The notes under the pieces were generated by a model. It was not told the DNA's origin. It worked only from the letters and a program-made list of their open reading frames with translations, and did not search any database. 13,262 bases of DNA. It comes from CATJXY01 sp964623925 (lineage in GTDB: Bacteria; Bacillota_I; Bacilli_A; Erysipelotrichales; Erysipelotrichaceae). The stretch lies in NCBI GenBank assembly GCA_964623925.1, contig CAZUVT010000047.1, positions 1-13,262 of the forward strand. The letters run 5' to 3'. Position numbers and translations under genes: made by a program. Shown piece after piece: positions 5,921-13,262 of the stretch (the stretch's first letter is position 1; every line of letters starts with the position of its first letter).

Positions 5921-6556
5921 ATGAAGTTTTTGAATATGTGCAGATTATTGGATTTTATAAGTGTAATTCTTATCTATTTTGTGTTTTTCTTTCCTAAATG
6001 GCGTAAAAATGGTTATGAATTATTTGTAAAGAGCTGTCTATATGTCTATGGAGTCGGTGTATTATATGTCACTTTGATCATTCCATTTTTTGTGCCGATT
6101 CCTTTTATTAACATCGATCTATCGCGTCTTCAACTGAATCTTGTGCCTTATATCGATTACATCTATTCAAGAGGAGATTTCATCAGACAAACCTTTTTAA
6201 ACATCTTAATGCTGGTTCCATTAGGCATTCTGATTCCGTTTATTTATAAAAAGAGTTTTAAAGAAACATTATTAGGTGGTTTTCTTGTCAGCGCTGGCAT
6301 AGAATTTATACAATTATTGTCAGTAAGACAGATCAGCTCATGCGATGTAACCGATATCCTTAACAATACATTCGGAGTATTGATCGGATATGTGATTTAT
6401 AAAATTTTTGATAAGCCGGTAAAGAAACTATTGAGTGGCTTATCTTCATTGAAATCAGATAAACCGGTACCCATTCACAAAAGAACTCAGAAAATATTGT
6501 TGACGATCATTTTGATTCAGCTGTTGATCCGTTCTGTCTTGTATAGATATATTTAA
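5921..6556 (+). CDS. VanZ-family membrane protein
   Basis: This 211-residue, highly hydrophobic protein has about five or six membrane helices, near 8-24, 37-57, 93-109, 116-134, 145-162 and 191-208. The VanZ-type signature is clear: QLNLVPY (71-77), FLNILMLVPLGILIP (92-106), AGIEFIQL (125-132) and DVTDILNNTFGVLIGY (142-157). The family is named after VanZ, which gives low-level teicoplanin resistance in enterococci by an unknown mechanism. Most chromosomal members have no known function, and the lack of vanHAX neighbours argues against calling this a resistance gene. AGAGG (5909-5913) lies 7 nt upstream of the ATG. The gene lies between a terminator and a separate downstream promoter, so it is likely monocistronic. 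Confidence 0.87.
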   Translation: MKFLNMCRLLDFISVILIYFVFFFPKWRKNGYELFVKSCLYVYGVGVLYVTLIIPFFVPIPFINIDLSRLQLNLVPYIDYIYSRGDFIRQTFLNILMLVPLGILIPFIYKKSFKETLLGGFLVSAGIEFIQLLSVRQISSCDVTDILNNTFGVLIGYVIYKIFDKPVKKLLSGLSSLKSDKPVPIHKRTQKILLTIILIQLLIRSVLYRYI

Positions 6557-6601
6557 ACGATGCATAGAAATAAAAAAATAGTTATAACTTAAAAAGTAGA
6601 G

Positions 6602-6607
6602 TATAAT
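6602..6607 (+). promoter_or_regulatory. Possible -10 element (TATAAT) upstream of the hydrolase gene
   Basis: TATAAT (6602-6607) lies 21 nt before the hydrolase ATG. The -35 position (about 6579-6584, TAGTTA) is poor. An independent promoter is likely given the break after the VanZ-family gene, but the evidence is the -10 alone. Confidence 0.4.
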
Positions 6608-6628
6608 CTAAAACAGAGGGTGATGCTT

Positions 6629-7396
6629 ATGGATGAAAAGGTTCTTAAAAATAAGGTGATCCATTATTGGATCCGGGGAGTGGAAAATGAAAAAGCGATC
6701 CTGTTTCTTCATCCGGCTTTTGGGGATCATACCTGCTTTGATTCTCAGCTGGAGTATTTTAAAACTTTTAAAGTAATTACATTGGACCTGATCGGGCATG
6801 GAAAATCAATCGGAAAGGGAAGAATTGAAGATACAGCGGAAGATATGATTCAGATTCTGGATTCGGAAGGAATCGATAAAGTCAATTTGGTCGGTGTATC
6901 GATCGGTGCAGTATTCGCCCAAGACTTTGCCAATAAATATCCAAACCGGGTGGCTTCTTTATGCTGTATCGGAGGATATGACATCAACAATTTTACAAAG
7001 GAACTTCAAAGTGACAATGACAATCAGCATCTGAAAATGATGTTTAAAGCGATGTTTTCTATTCGATCGTTTGCAGAAGACAATAAAAAAATGTCAGCTT
7101 ACACGAAGGATGCCCAAAAAAGATTCTATGAGATGAATTTAAGATTCAAAAAAAGTTCATTCAGATATCTTGCCTCCTTAGGAAAACTGATCAATCGATA
7201 TCAAACAAGCAGGAGGGAGTATCCATTATTGATCGGTGTCGGAGAACATGACCATGAAATGGCGAAAAAAGCATCGCTTATCTGGCATCATTCTGAACCT
7301 GAAAGCGTATATGTTGAATTCTCAGGGGCAGGACATCTGGTGAATATGGATACACCAGATCAGTTTAATGAGGCATTAATGAACATGATTCGATAA
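6629..7396 (+). CDS. Alpha/beta hydrolase
   Basis: This 255-residue cytoplasmic protein has the alpha/beta hydrolase fold. HPAFGDHTCF (28-37) supplies the oxyanion-hole region after the first core strand. DLIGHGKS (53-60) is the usual D-x-x-G-x-G-x-S element. The nucleophile elbow is GVSIGA with Ser91. The acid is probably Asp208 (GVGEHDHE, 203-210), and the base is His236 (GAGHLVNMD). A helical cap region lies at about 118-190. No signal peptide is seen. Substrate class (esterase, lipase, thioesterase or other) cannot be read from the sequence. The ATG at 6629 is chosen over the GTG at 6620 and ATG at 6623 because AGAGGG (6615-6620) sits 8 nt upstream of it. Confidence 0.88.
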   Translation: MDEKVLKNKVIHYWIRGVENEKAILFLHPAFGDHTCFDSQLEYFKTFKVITLDLIGHGKSIGKGRIEDTAEDMIQILDSEGIDKVNLVGVSIGAVFAQDFANKYPNRVASLCCIGGYDINNFTKELQSDNDNQHLKMMFKAMFSIRSFAEDNKKMSAYTKDAQKRFYEMNLRFKKSSFRYLASLGKLINRYQTSRREYPLLIGVGEHDHEMAKKASLIWHHSEPESVYVEFSGAGHLVNMDTPDQFNEALMNMIR

Positions 7397-7417
7397 GCTT
7401 GATTTAGGATCAAAAGC

Positions 7418-7446
7418 AGAGGGGACAGAAAGGTCTGTCTCTTTTT
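7418..7446 (+). terminator. Intrinsic terminator after the alpha/beta hydrolase gene
   Basis: GACAGA (7424-7429) pairs with TCTGTC (7434-7439) over an AAGG loop. The stem extends outward through G-U and G-C pairs and is followed by TCTTTTT. It lies about 25 nt after the stop codon. Confidence 0.8.
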
Positions 7447-7508
7447 GTTGTAAAATCAAAGAATAAGTGTCAATAGGATCAGATAAATTGGAAATGTTGA
7501 AGATATCC

Positions 7509-7537
7509 AAGACAGGAAAAAGGAAATGTGTTACAAT
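7509..7537 (+). promoter_or_regulatory. Promoter of the galactokinase-family gene
   Basis: AAGACA (7509-7514, four of six bases of TTGACA) and TACAAT (7532-7537) are separated by 17 bp. A TG at 7529-7530 makes the -10 extended. Transcription should begin near 7544, about 30 nt before the ATG at 7575. The reading frame that stays open back to 7467 is therefore untranscribed from this promoter. Confidence 0.65.
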
Positions 7538-7574
7538 TCATTCAACAGGAATTAAAAGTAATGAGGGAAAACCA

Positions 7575-8846
7575 ATGAAAGCAAAAGAAATCTTAAGCAA
7601 TTTAAAGCGGGGAATTTATGATTCGATCATTTTAGAACTATGTTGTGAAAAGGATCGGCTTGAAAGGGAAAAGGAAAGACTGGAGTCTTTGATCAATGAA
7701 TTTGAATCCATCAAAAAAGAACAGGACTTATTCTGTCTGAGTGCTCCGGGAAGAAGCGAGATTATCGGGAATCATACCGATCATCAGCTTGGTAAGGTGA
7801 TTACTGCGGGAATCAATCGCGATGCGCTGGCCATTGTCTCTTGCAATGATGAAAGAATGATCCGTATCCATTCAAAGGGATTCGGCGAATTCTCTATTTC
7901 AATCGATGATTTGGTCGTGAAGAAGATTCAATCAACGGAAAGCTTGATTCAGGGAATCGTTGCGGAATTTATCAAGAGAGGATATCAGGTGGCAGGATTT
8001 GATGCCTTGATCGACAGTCAGGTTCCGATCGGCTCGGGATGTTCCAGTTCTGCCTGTTTTGAAGTCTTGATTGCGACGATCCTTTCTGAATTATTTAATG
8101 AAGGAAAGGTAAGTGCCATTGAAATTGCCCAGATCTCTCAGATTGCGGAAAATGATTATTTTAAAAAGCCAAGTGGTTTAATGGATCAGCTGGCATGCAG
8201 TCTGGGTGGTCTTGCCGCTTTGGATTTTAAGGATAAGAAAGACCCACGGGTAGATTTGCTGCCTTCCGGTTTTATCTCAGAATCCTATTCTTTGGTTTTA
8301 GTTGATACCAAAGCTTCCCATCAGGATCTTACCGATGAGTACAGCTCGATCGTGGCTGAAATCAGTGAGGTATGCTGCTTCTTTAAAGAGGATGTCTTGC
8401 GTCAAGTCGATGAAAAGGCATTTTACGACGCTATCGGACAGCTTCGAAAAGAGACCTCAGATCGAGCCGTTTTGCGTGCATTTCATGTCTTTAATGAGAT
8501 CCAAAGGGTGGAACAATGCAAAAGGGCATTGGTTGATCAGGATGTTCAAAAGTTTTTAACGCTTCTAAAAGAATCGGGACACAGTTCTTTTGAATATTTG
8601 CAGAATGTCTATTCTGGTAAAAATACAAAAGAACAAGCTTGTGCACTGGCTTTGGCCGTAACTTCGCATTTGTTGGGAAAAGAAGGATCCTACCGCATTC
8701 ATGGCGGCGGATTTGCCGGAACGATTCAGGCATTTGTCCCCAATGAAAAGCTTGAAGAATTTATTGCCGGAATTGAAAAAGTGTTCGGGAAAGACTGTGC
8801 GATGGTCTGCAAGATCCGTCCTAAGGGTGGAATCAGAATAATTTAG
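7575..8846 (+). CDS. Galactokinase-family GHMP kinase
   Basis: GHMP kinases phosphorylate small alcohols or sugars with ATP, and galactokinase makes galactose 1-phosphate. The 423-residue protein has the three GHMP motifs: the galactokinase-type signature APGRSEIIGNHTDH (57-70), the phosphate-binding loop PIGSGCSSSA (151-160) and HGGGFAGT (376-383). GLMDQLACSLG (201-211) carries the likely catalytic Asp204. A polar, charged N-terminal extension (1-52) with heptad-like spacing around EKDRLEREKERLESLI could form a short coiled coil. It is typical of a Firmicutes galactokinase-family group longer than GalK of about 390 residues. No galE, galT or sugar transporter is adjacent, so the sugar is unproven. 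The ATG at 7575 has GAGGG (7563-7567) 7 nt upstream. An upstream in-frame start at 7467 would place coding sequence across the promoter. Confidence 0.87.
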   Translation: MKAKEILSNLKRGIYDSIILELCCEKDRLEREKERLESLINEFESIKKEQDLFCLSAPGRSEIIGNHTDHQLGKVITAGINRDALAIVSCNDERMIRIHSKGFGEFSISIDDLVVKKIQSTESLIQGIVAEFIKRGYQVAGFDALIDSQVPIGSGCSSSACFEVLIATILSELFNEGKVSAIEIAQISQIAENDYFKKPSGLMDQLACSLGGLAALDFKDKKDPRVDLLPSGFISESYSLVLVDTKASHQDLTDEYSSIVAEISEVCCFFKEDVLRQVDEKAFYDAIGQLRKETSDRAVLRAFHVFNEIQRVEQCKRALVDQDVQKFLTLLKESGHSSFEYLQNVYSGKNTKEQACALALAVTSHLLGKEGSYRIHGGGFAGTIQAFVPNEKLEEFIAGIEKVFGKDCAMVCKIRPKGGIRII

Positions 8847-8863
8847 GCATTGAATCGTGATCA

Positions 8864-8892
8864 TTGAAATTAATTGAAATCTGGAATACAAT
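8864..8892 (+). promoter_or_regulatory. Sigma-A promoter of the tldD-tldE operon
   Basis: TTGAAA (8864-8869) and TACAAT (8887-8892) are separated by 17 bp. The start should be near 8899, a leader of about 20 nt before the tldD ATG. A second TTGAAA at 8874-8879 is too close to the -10 to serve it. Confidence 0.77.
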
Positions 8893-8919
8893 AGGCTTAT
8901 TAAACAGGAAGGAGCATTT

Positions 8920-10314
8920 ATGTTAACAAAGGAATGTGCATTTCGACTGCTTCAAAAAGCGGTTTCTACCGGTGGAGATTTTGCGGAGATCTTTGCCGAA
9001 AGAAAGTTTACAAGCAGTTATGAATGTTTAAATGGAAAGCTTGAAAAAGCAAACAGCGGAGAAACTGTGGGGGTAGGAGTCCGCATTTATCAGGGATTGA
9101 AAAGCGTATACAGCTACAGCAATGAATTGGATGAAGGCAGCTTGATGAAGATGGTTGAAAATCTGTCAAAATCTGTACATGGCGAGGATCAAATTGAAGT
9201 GAAAGAGCTTCATGAAGTGAAAATTGAATCGGTTCATCCGATCTTAAAACCATTGAATCAAGTTCCTGCCAATGAAAAGATTGCCCTTTTAAAGCGTGCA
9301 GATCAAGCGATGAGAGAATATGATGAGTGCATTAAAACCGCACAGAATCGCTATTCAGATGAAGTACAGGATATTACGATTTATAATACAGAAGGAAAAA
9401 TGGTCTGTGATCATCGGGAAAGAACACGGCTTTATCTGACGGCAGTAGCTCAGGAAGGAAATCTGCGTCAGGATGCCGGAAGAAATCCGGGAGCGCATCA
9501 GGGGTTTGAATTTTATGAGAATATGGATATAGAAGGACTGGCCAAAGAAGCCTGTGCCAGCGCGATCACGATGCTCCATGCAAAAGACTGTCCGAGTGGC
9601 GAAATGACGGTCGTCATTGACAACGGTTTTGGCGGAGTCATCTTCCATGAAGCATGTGGACACTCTTTGGAAGCGACCAGTGTTGCCAAGGGAAATTCAG
9701 TATTCTGCGGCAAGCTGGGACAGAAGATTGCCAGTGAATGTGTTACTGCGGTGGACGACGGAACGATTGTCAATGGATGGGGAAGCGCCAATATTGATGA
9801 TGAAGGAAATCCATGTCAGCGAAATGTTTTGATTGAAAATGGCATTTTGAAGTCTTATATGGTGGATCGTTTGAACGCCAGAAGAATGAAGTGCGATGTG
9901 ACAGGAAGCGCAAGACGGGAAAGCTATAAATATGAGCCGACTTCACGTATGACCAATACCTTCCTGGTTAATGGTAAAAATACCTTTGAAGAAATCATTC
10001 AGGCTACGGAAAAAGGATTGTATGCGAAGCAATTAGGGGGCGGATCAGTCAATCCTTCCACCGGTGAATTCAATTTCAGCTGCCGTGAAGCGTATCTGAT
10101 TGAAAACGGCAAGATCACAGAGCCGGTAAAAGGGGCTACTTTGATCGGAAATGGAGCGGATACATTGCTTAAGATCGATATGGTCGCAGATAATCTGCTT
10201 CGTGCTCAAGGCATGTGCGGAAGTTCCAGCGGTTCGATCCCGGCAGATGTCGGTCAGCCTACGATCCGCGTCAGCAGTATGACAGTCGGTGGAAAAGGAG
10301 GAAAACTCGAATGA
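8920..10314 (+). CDS. tldD: TldD family metalloprotease subunit
   Basis: TldD and TldE form a heterodimeric zinc protease that degrades unfolded or short peptides; in E. coli it also matures microcin B17 and degrades the CcdA antitoxin. This 464-residue protein carries the metal-binding HExxxH as HEACGH at 243-248. AQGMCGSSSG near the C-terminus supplies the third ligand cysteine (Cys433), matching the published two-histidine, one-cysteine site of E. coli TldD. That makes it the catalytic subunit. The start ATG at 8920 has AAGGAG (8909-8914) 5 nt upstream. Length and the N-terminal pattern (RLLQKAVSTGGDFAEIFAER) are normal for the family. It shares an operon with tldE, overlapping as ATGA. 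Its peptide substrate is unknown. Confidence 0.94.
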   Translation: MLTKECAFRLLQKAVSTGGDFAEIFAERKFTSSYECLNGKLEKANSGETVGVGVRIYQGLKSVYSYSNELDEGSLMKMVENLSKSVHGEDQIEVKELHEVKIESVHPILKPLNQVPANEKIALLKRADQAMREYDECIKTAQNRYSDEVQDITIYNTEGKMVCDHRERTRLYLTAVAQEGNLRQDAGRNPGAHQGFEFYENMDIEGLAKEACASAITMLHAKDCPSGEMTVVIDNGFGGVIFHEACGHSLEATSVAKGNSVFCGKLGQKIASECVTAVDDGTIVNGWGSANIDDEGNPCQRNVLIENGILKSYMVDRLNARRMKCDVTGSARRESYKYEPTSRMTNTFLVNGKNTFEEIIQATEKGLYAKQLGGGSVNPSTGEFNFSCREAYLIENGKITEPVKGATLIGNGADTLLKIDMVADNLLRAQGMCGSSSGSIPADVGQPTIRVSSMTVGGKGGKLE

Positions 10315-11639
10315 AATTGAATGAGCTATTAGAAATTGCGAAAAGAGAAGGGGCATCGGAAGCTGAAGTTTATTACTCTTCATCAAAGAGAACCTCTTTT
10401 GAAATCTATGAACAGGAAATGGACAGCTATGAATCCTCAACTTGCCATGGCTACAGTATTCGTGCCTTGTTTGATGGAAAATGCGGGGTATCCTATAGTG
10501 AGGATCTGTCTGAAAATGCCTTTGAAGCCTGTGTTAAAAGATGCAAAGAAAATGCAGCGATCAATGAAAGCGATGATGTAGTCGAATTTGCCAAGCCGGA
10601 AACGGTAGAAGAGATCCAGACTTATCATCCGCAATTAAATGATGTGAATCTGGATGAGATGAAGCAAATGATGGCGGATATCGAAAAAGAAGTAAAAGAA
10701 AGCGATGAGCGCATCATTGCGGTTTCCACCTGTGCTTTTGAAATGGATGAAGATGAATGTATTATTTTAAATACGTTGGGCGTTGATTTAAGCAGAAAGA
10801 CGAATTATGTCGTTGCGGTCGTCGGATGCAATGCCAAAGATGAAAATGGGGTGGTCGATGCATTCAAGATCGAAGTCTGCTTTGATTTGAATAAACTGAA
10901 CAAGGAAGAATTTGTAAGAGAAGTGACAGAGGAGGTTCTTTCCAAGCTTTCTCCAAAAAGAATGGCTTCCGGTCAATATCCTGTTATTTTGAAGAATAAA
11001 GTTTCTTCTTCTTTGCTCGGATCTTTGTCGGGAATGTTCAATGCCGAGAACATTCAGAAAGACTTGTCTGTTCTAAAAGGAAAAAAGGATCAGCCGATCT
11101 TTTCAGAAAAGATCACGATCATGGATGATCCGCTGTTGAAAGACGGATATAATTCATTTGGTTTTGACGATGAGGGGACTCCTTGTAAAACCAAAACTCT
11201 GGTTGAAAACGGAATTTTTAAGCAGGCATTGTACAGTCGGAAAGCCGCATTGAAAGAAGGCGTTTCTTCCAGTGGAAACGGATTTAAATCATCCTATGTT
11301 TCCGATATTGCGATCCGTCCTACCAATTTGTATATTCAGCCTCAGGATATGGATTATGAAGAGATGGTCGCAGGTATGGATGAGGGACTTATCATTACTG
11401 AAATCAGCGGTCTTCATGCCGGATTGAATCCATTAACGACGGATTTCTCCTTGTTGGCATCCGGCTATTTTGTGAAAAATGGAAAAATTGAATATCCTGT
11501 CAATCTGATTACAATTGCGGCAAACTATATGGAAATGATGAATCATATCGAAATGGTGGGAAATGATCTGAAGTTTTCTTACAGCGGGATCGGATCACCA
11601 TCTTTGAAAATCAGCAGGATTGCGATTTCCGGAGAATAA
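10311..11639 (+). CDS. tldE: TldE/PmbA family protease subunit
   Basis: This 442-residue partner of TldD has the TldE/PmbA fold but no HExxxH, as expected for the non-catalytic subunit that helps form the active chamber. Family features include the N-terminal EAEVYYSSSKRTSFEIYEQE (18-37), ISGLHAGLNPLTTDFS and NHIEMVGNDLKF near the C-terminus, and DDPLLKDGYNSFGFDDEG in the middle. The ATG at 10311 overlaps the tldD stop as ATGA and has AAGGAGG (10295-10301) 9 nt upstream. The frame is open about 95 nt further upstream, but that part overlaps tldD and lacks a ribosome binding site. The pair is co-transcribed and probably made in equal amounts. A strong terminator follows. Confidence 0.94.
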   Translation: MKLNELLEIAKREGASEAEVYYSSSKRTSFEIYEQEMDSYESSTCHGYSIRALFDGKCGVSYSEDLSENAFEACVKRCKENAAINESDDVVEFAKPETVEEIQTYHPQLNDVNLDEMKQMMADIEKEVKESDERIIAVSTCAFEMDEDECIILNTLGVDLSRKTNYVVAVVGCNAKDENGVVDAFKIEVCFDLNKLNKEEFVREVTEEVLSKLSPKRMASGQYPVILKNKVSSSLLGSLSGMFNAENIQKDLSVLKGKKDQPIFSEKITIMDDPLLKDGYNSFGFDDEGTPCKTKTLVENGIFKQALYSRKAALKEGVSSSGNGFKSSYVSDIAIRPTNLYIQPQDMDYEEMVAGMDEGLIITEISGLHAGLNPLTTDFSLLASGYFVKNGKIEYPVNLITIAANYMEMMNHIEMVGNDLKFSYSGIGSPSLKISRIAISGE

Positions 11640-11653
11640 GACGATTAATATGA

Positions 11654-11706
11654 AAAACCTTGTGGTAAAAATGAATTTGTTTTATCACAGGGTTTTGTAT
11701 TTTTTT
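11654..11706 (+). terminator. Intrinsic terminator after tldE
   Basis: The arms 11654-11670 and 11680-11696 pair over 17 positions with two G-U pairs and a nine-base loop. The 3' side is followed within three bases by seven T residues (11700-11706). The AT-rich ends also suit termination from the opposite strand. Confidence 0.9.
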
Positions 11707-11738
11707 ACTCAATTTCACATATACTGTAGGAAAAGAAG

Positions 11739-11759
11739 AAAAAGAGAGCCTCTTTTTTT
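11739..11759 (+). terminator. Possible second hairpin with T-run
   Basis: AAAAAGAG (11739-11746) is complementary to CTCTTTTT (11750-11757), giving a 3-nt loop and a longer T-run. It is 30 nt after the tldE terminator. A TATACT -10 element (11720-11725) lies between the two, without a good -35. It could be a backup terminator or the end of an extremely short transcript. The rest of 11640-11859 shows no coding sequence. Confidence 0.4.
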
Positions 11760-11799
11760 ACTTATTTGATAAAAAGTTTAAGCGGAAGTGTCATTTTTA

Positions 11800-11808
11800 T
11801 GGTAGAAT
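11800..11808 (+). promoter_or_regulatory. Possible extended -10 promoter of trmB
   Basis: TGGTAGAAT (11800-11808) fits an extended -10. A -35 hexamer is absent at 17 bp. An alternative pair is GTGTCA (11788-11793) with TAGTAT (11812-11817), 18 bp apart. Either gives a leader of roughly 35-45 nt. Confidence 0.45.
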
Positions 11809-11859
11809 GTCTAGTATAGGTATGAGGAATGCCTTCATTACTAAAAGAGGTACTTAGCA

Positions 11860-12513
11860 ATGAGAATGCGAAAGAAACAATGGGCAGAACCATTTTTACA
11901 AGAACATAGTGAAATCGTTATTGAAGATCCGCAGCTTCTTTGCGGTAAATGGAAACAGAAACTGGACTGTGAAAAGCTTCATGTAGAAATCGGAAGCGGA
12001 AAAGGTGATTATTGGTGCAAGATGTCCTCCATGTATTCAGAAGAAGGATGGATCGGTATTGAAAAAAATCGCAGTGTTGCAGCAGTTGCCGTACGAAAAG
12101 CACTGGATCTGAAAAATGAAAGAATGTTTTTTATCGCTCAGGATGCACAAAGTATCGAAGCGTGGTTTGATGAAGGAGAGATCGATGTGCTCCATTTAAA
12201 TTTCTCAGATCCCTGGCCAAAAAAAGGAAACCACAAAAGAAGACTCTCACACAGCAATTTTCTGAAAAAATATGATAAGATTTTGAGTGAAGATGGATCG
12301 ATCATAATGAAGACGGATAATAAAGATCTGTTTGAGTTCTCGTTGGTGGAGTTTTCTAAAGAGGACTGGCTGATGAAAGAAGTCAGTGTTGATTTTAGAA
12401 GGATGCCTCATGATGAAGATGCCATCAGTGAATACGAGGCGAAGTTCATGGCACAAGGAATGCCGATATATCGTGCAATCTTTGTGAAAAAGCAAGTGGA
12501 GGTGGGCGAATGA
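11860..12513 (+). CDS. trmB: tRNA (guanine-N7-)-methyltransferase
   Basis: TrmB methylates N7 of guanine 46 in the variable loop of many tRNAs, using SAM. The 217-residue protein has the SAM-binding EIGSGKGDY (43-51) and the diagnostic NFSDPWPKKGNHKRRLS (114-130), where family members usually read NFSDPWPKKRHxKRRL. The C-terminal substrate motif is SEYEAKF (190-196). Length is normal for Firmicutes TrmB. The ATG at 11860 has AAGAGG (11845-11850) 9 nt upstream. The second in-frame ATG (11866) is less well placed. Its stop codon overlaps the start of the lipoprotein gene as ATGA, so the two are probably co-translated. Confidence 0.95.
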   Translation: MRMRKKQWAEPFLQEHSEIVIEDPQLLCGKWKQKLDCEKLHVEIGSGKGDYWCKMSSMYSEEGWIGIEKNRSVAAVAVRKALDLKNERMFFIAQDAQSIEAWFDEGEIDVLHLNFSDPWPKKGNHKRRLSHSNFLKKYDKILSEDGSIIMKTDNKDLFEFSLVEFSKEDWLMKEVSVDFRRMPHDEDAISEYEAKFMAQGMPIYRAIFVKKQVEVGE

Positions 12514-13256
12514 AAAAACTCAAGTTCATCTGTCTTATGCTTCTTTTTATAACTTTGTTAAGCGGATGCACTTTCGATGAAACGATGTCAGTCATGATGG
12601 ATGAGATGCTGCAGGAAGCTTCTACAGTGGAAATTGCGGATACAAAAACGCATGTTAAGCAGTATTACAGTTATTATCTTCAACCGGCAATCGGGCGAAG
12701 ATCATCGACTGCCATCAGCAATGTCTTTGTGTTTGACGATGATGAGTTTGTCATGAATCTGAACGTTTCATCTGTAATTAAAAATGAATACTATCTGGAA
12801 GCAGATACGAAGATCCTTCCGATTTACAGCCGTTCGAAAAGACTTGTTTATGAGACGGAAGGGCAGTGTTCCAATTCTTCGGCGGAATTGATGAATTATA
12901 AAGTTTCGATATATGATTTATCCAGAAACAGCTATCTGGTTATTCTGGAATCTGATTATTTCACATTTTTATCCCGATGTCCGCTGGGATCCGTTGTTCA
13001 GATCAGTGAGCAGATGCTGCTGACTTGCAGAACTGCTGAAGTGTACTCAGAGCCGATCTTGAAAGATTTTGGTGTTCAAAATGATGAAACATATGAAAAA
13101 CAGAAAGTAGAAATTATTAAAGAAATGATTCCTGAAAGCGGATTGGTAGAAGATATCATGCCAAATTCGTCAAGTCAGGATGAAAGCAGTCAAGATGAAG
13201 AAGAGGAACAAAGTCAGTCTTCAATCAGTGAAATTACCACAATTGAGGTCGAATAA
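12510..13256 (+). CDS. Secreted lipoprotein, function unknown
   Basis: This 248-residue protein begins with a lipoprotein signal peptide: basic MKKLK, hydrophobic FICLMLLFITL, then the lipobox LSGC with the modified Cys20. It should be anchored on the outer face of the cytoplasmic membrane. The mature part has a folded-looking region (about 30-195) and two internal cysteines in a GQCSNSS and RCPLGS context. The tail after about residue 210 is low complexity and acidic, rich in Ser, Gln, Glu and Asp (SSSQDESSQDEEEE, then QSQSSISE). No known domain is recognised. The start overlaps the trmB stop (ATGA), with GGAGGTGGG (12498-12506) upstream. A further gene follows directly, so this is the middle of an operon. 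Confidence 0.85.
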   Translation: MKKLKFICLMLLFITLLSGCTFDETMSVMMDEMLQEASTVEIADTKTHVKQYYSYYLQPAIGRRSSTAISNVFVFDDDEFVMNLNVSSVIKNEYYLEADTKILPIYSRSKRLVYETEGQCSNSSAELMNYKVSIYDLSRNSYLVILESDYFTFLSRCPLGSVVQISEQMLLTCRTAEVYSEPILKDFGVQNDETYEKQKVEIIKEMIPESGLVEDIMPNSSSQDESSQDEEEEQSQSSISEITTIEVE

Positions 13257-13262
13257 GGAGGA
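13255..13262 (+). promoter_or_regulatory. Ribosome binding site of a gene beyond the window
   Basis: AAGGAGGA begins within the lipoprotein stop codon and runs to the window edge. It predicts another + strand gene starting within about 5-12 nt beyond the edge, co-transcribed with trmB and the lipoprotein. Confidence 0.7.

Noticed and set aside
5921..6556. Glycopeptide resistance gene (vanZ)
   Set aside because: The protein belongs to the VanZ family, but no van ligase, dehydrogenase or dipeptidase is nearby and most chromosomal members are not resistance genes.
8565..8891. Minus-strand ORF of 108 codons opposite the galactokinase-family gene
   Set aside because: It is antisense to a clearly conserved coding region, has no ribosome binding site or recognisable domain, and looks like a shadow.
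10045..10440. Minus-strand ORF of 131 codons opposite the tldD-tldE junction
   Set aside because: It lies fully antisense to two well-supported genes and shows no domain or ribosome binding site.

Overview
The window comes from a low-to-moderate GC, Gram-positive-type chromosome and reads as an ordinary housekeeping region rather than a mobile element. The gene set suggests an endospore-forming Bacillota: a GerA/SpoVAF-type spore germination gene at the left edge, a tyrosyl-tRNA synthetase behind a T-box leader, a divergent ComK-like regulator, a VanZ-family protein, a TldD/TldE pair and a lipoprotein. The mixture of clostridial-looking proteins with a ComK homologue would fit Erysipelotrichia, but that placement is an inference. 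No tRNA, rRNA, CRISPR array, insertion sequence or prophage gene was seen. All complete genes are on the + strand. Only the left-edge germination gene is on the - strand.

Layout. 1-180 (-): N-terminus of a spore germination protein. 294-1195: dUTPase overlapping a small membrane/zinc-ribbon protein (ATGA overlap). 1196-1443: consensus promoter and tyrosine T-box leader. 1463-4060: tyrS, a class I SAM methyltransferase and a ComK-like protein. An intrinsic terminator sits across the tyrS stop codon. 4075-5884: a hairpin that would mask the ribosome binding site, an asparagine-synthetase-type protein lacking the N-terminal catalytic cysteine, then a strong terminator. 5921-6556: VanZ-family membrane protein. 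6629-7446: alpha/beta hydrolase and terminator. 7509-8846: promoter and a galactokinase-family GHMP kinase. 8864-11706: promoter, tldD-tldE operon (ATGA overlap), terminator. 11800-13262: trmB overlapping a lipoprotein gene, then the ribosome binding site of a further gene beyond the window.

How the parts work together. Most of the window is short operons of one to three genes, each closed by a recognisable hairpin terminator and opened by a sigma-A-like promoter. tyrS is under tyrosine-tRNA sensing. Because no promoter is evident between the tyrS terminator and the methyltransferase, that gene and the comK-like gene probably depend on readthrough from tyrS. The most unusual item is the asparagine synthetase homologue. 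Its glutaminase half is shortened and lacks Cys2, while the synthetase half looks intact, and its ribosome binding site lies in a long inverted repeat that also overlaps a possible promoter. I see no evidence of a wholly new multi-gene system. The asparagine synthetase variant, its leader and the unusually placed comK homologue are the best leads.
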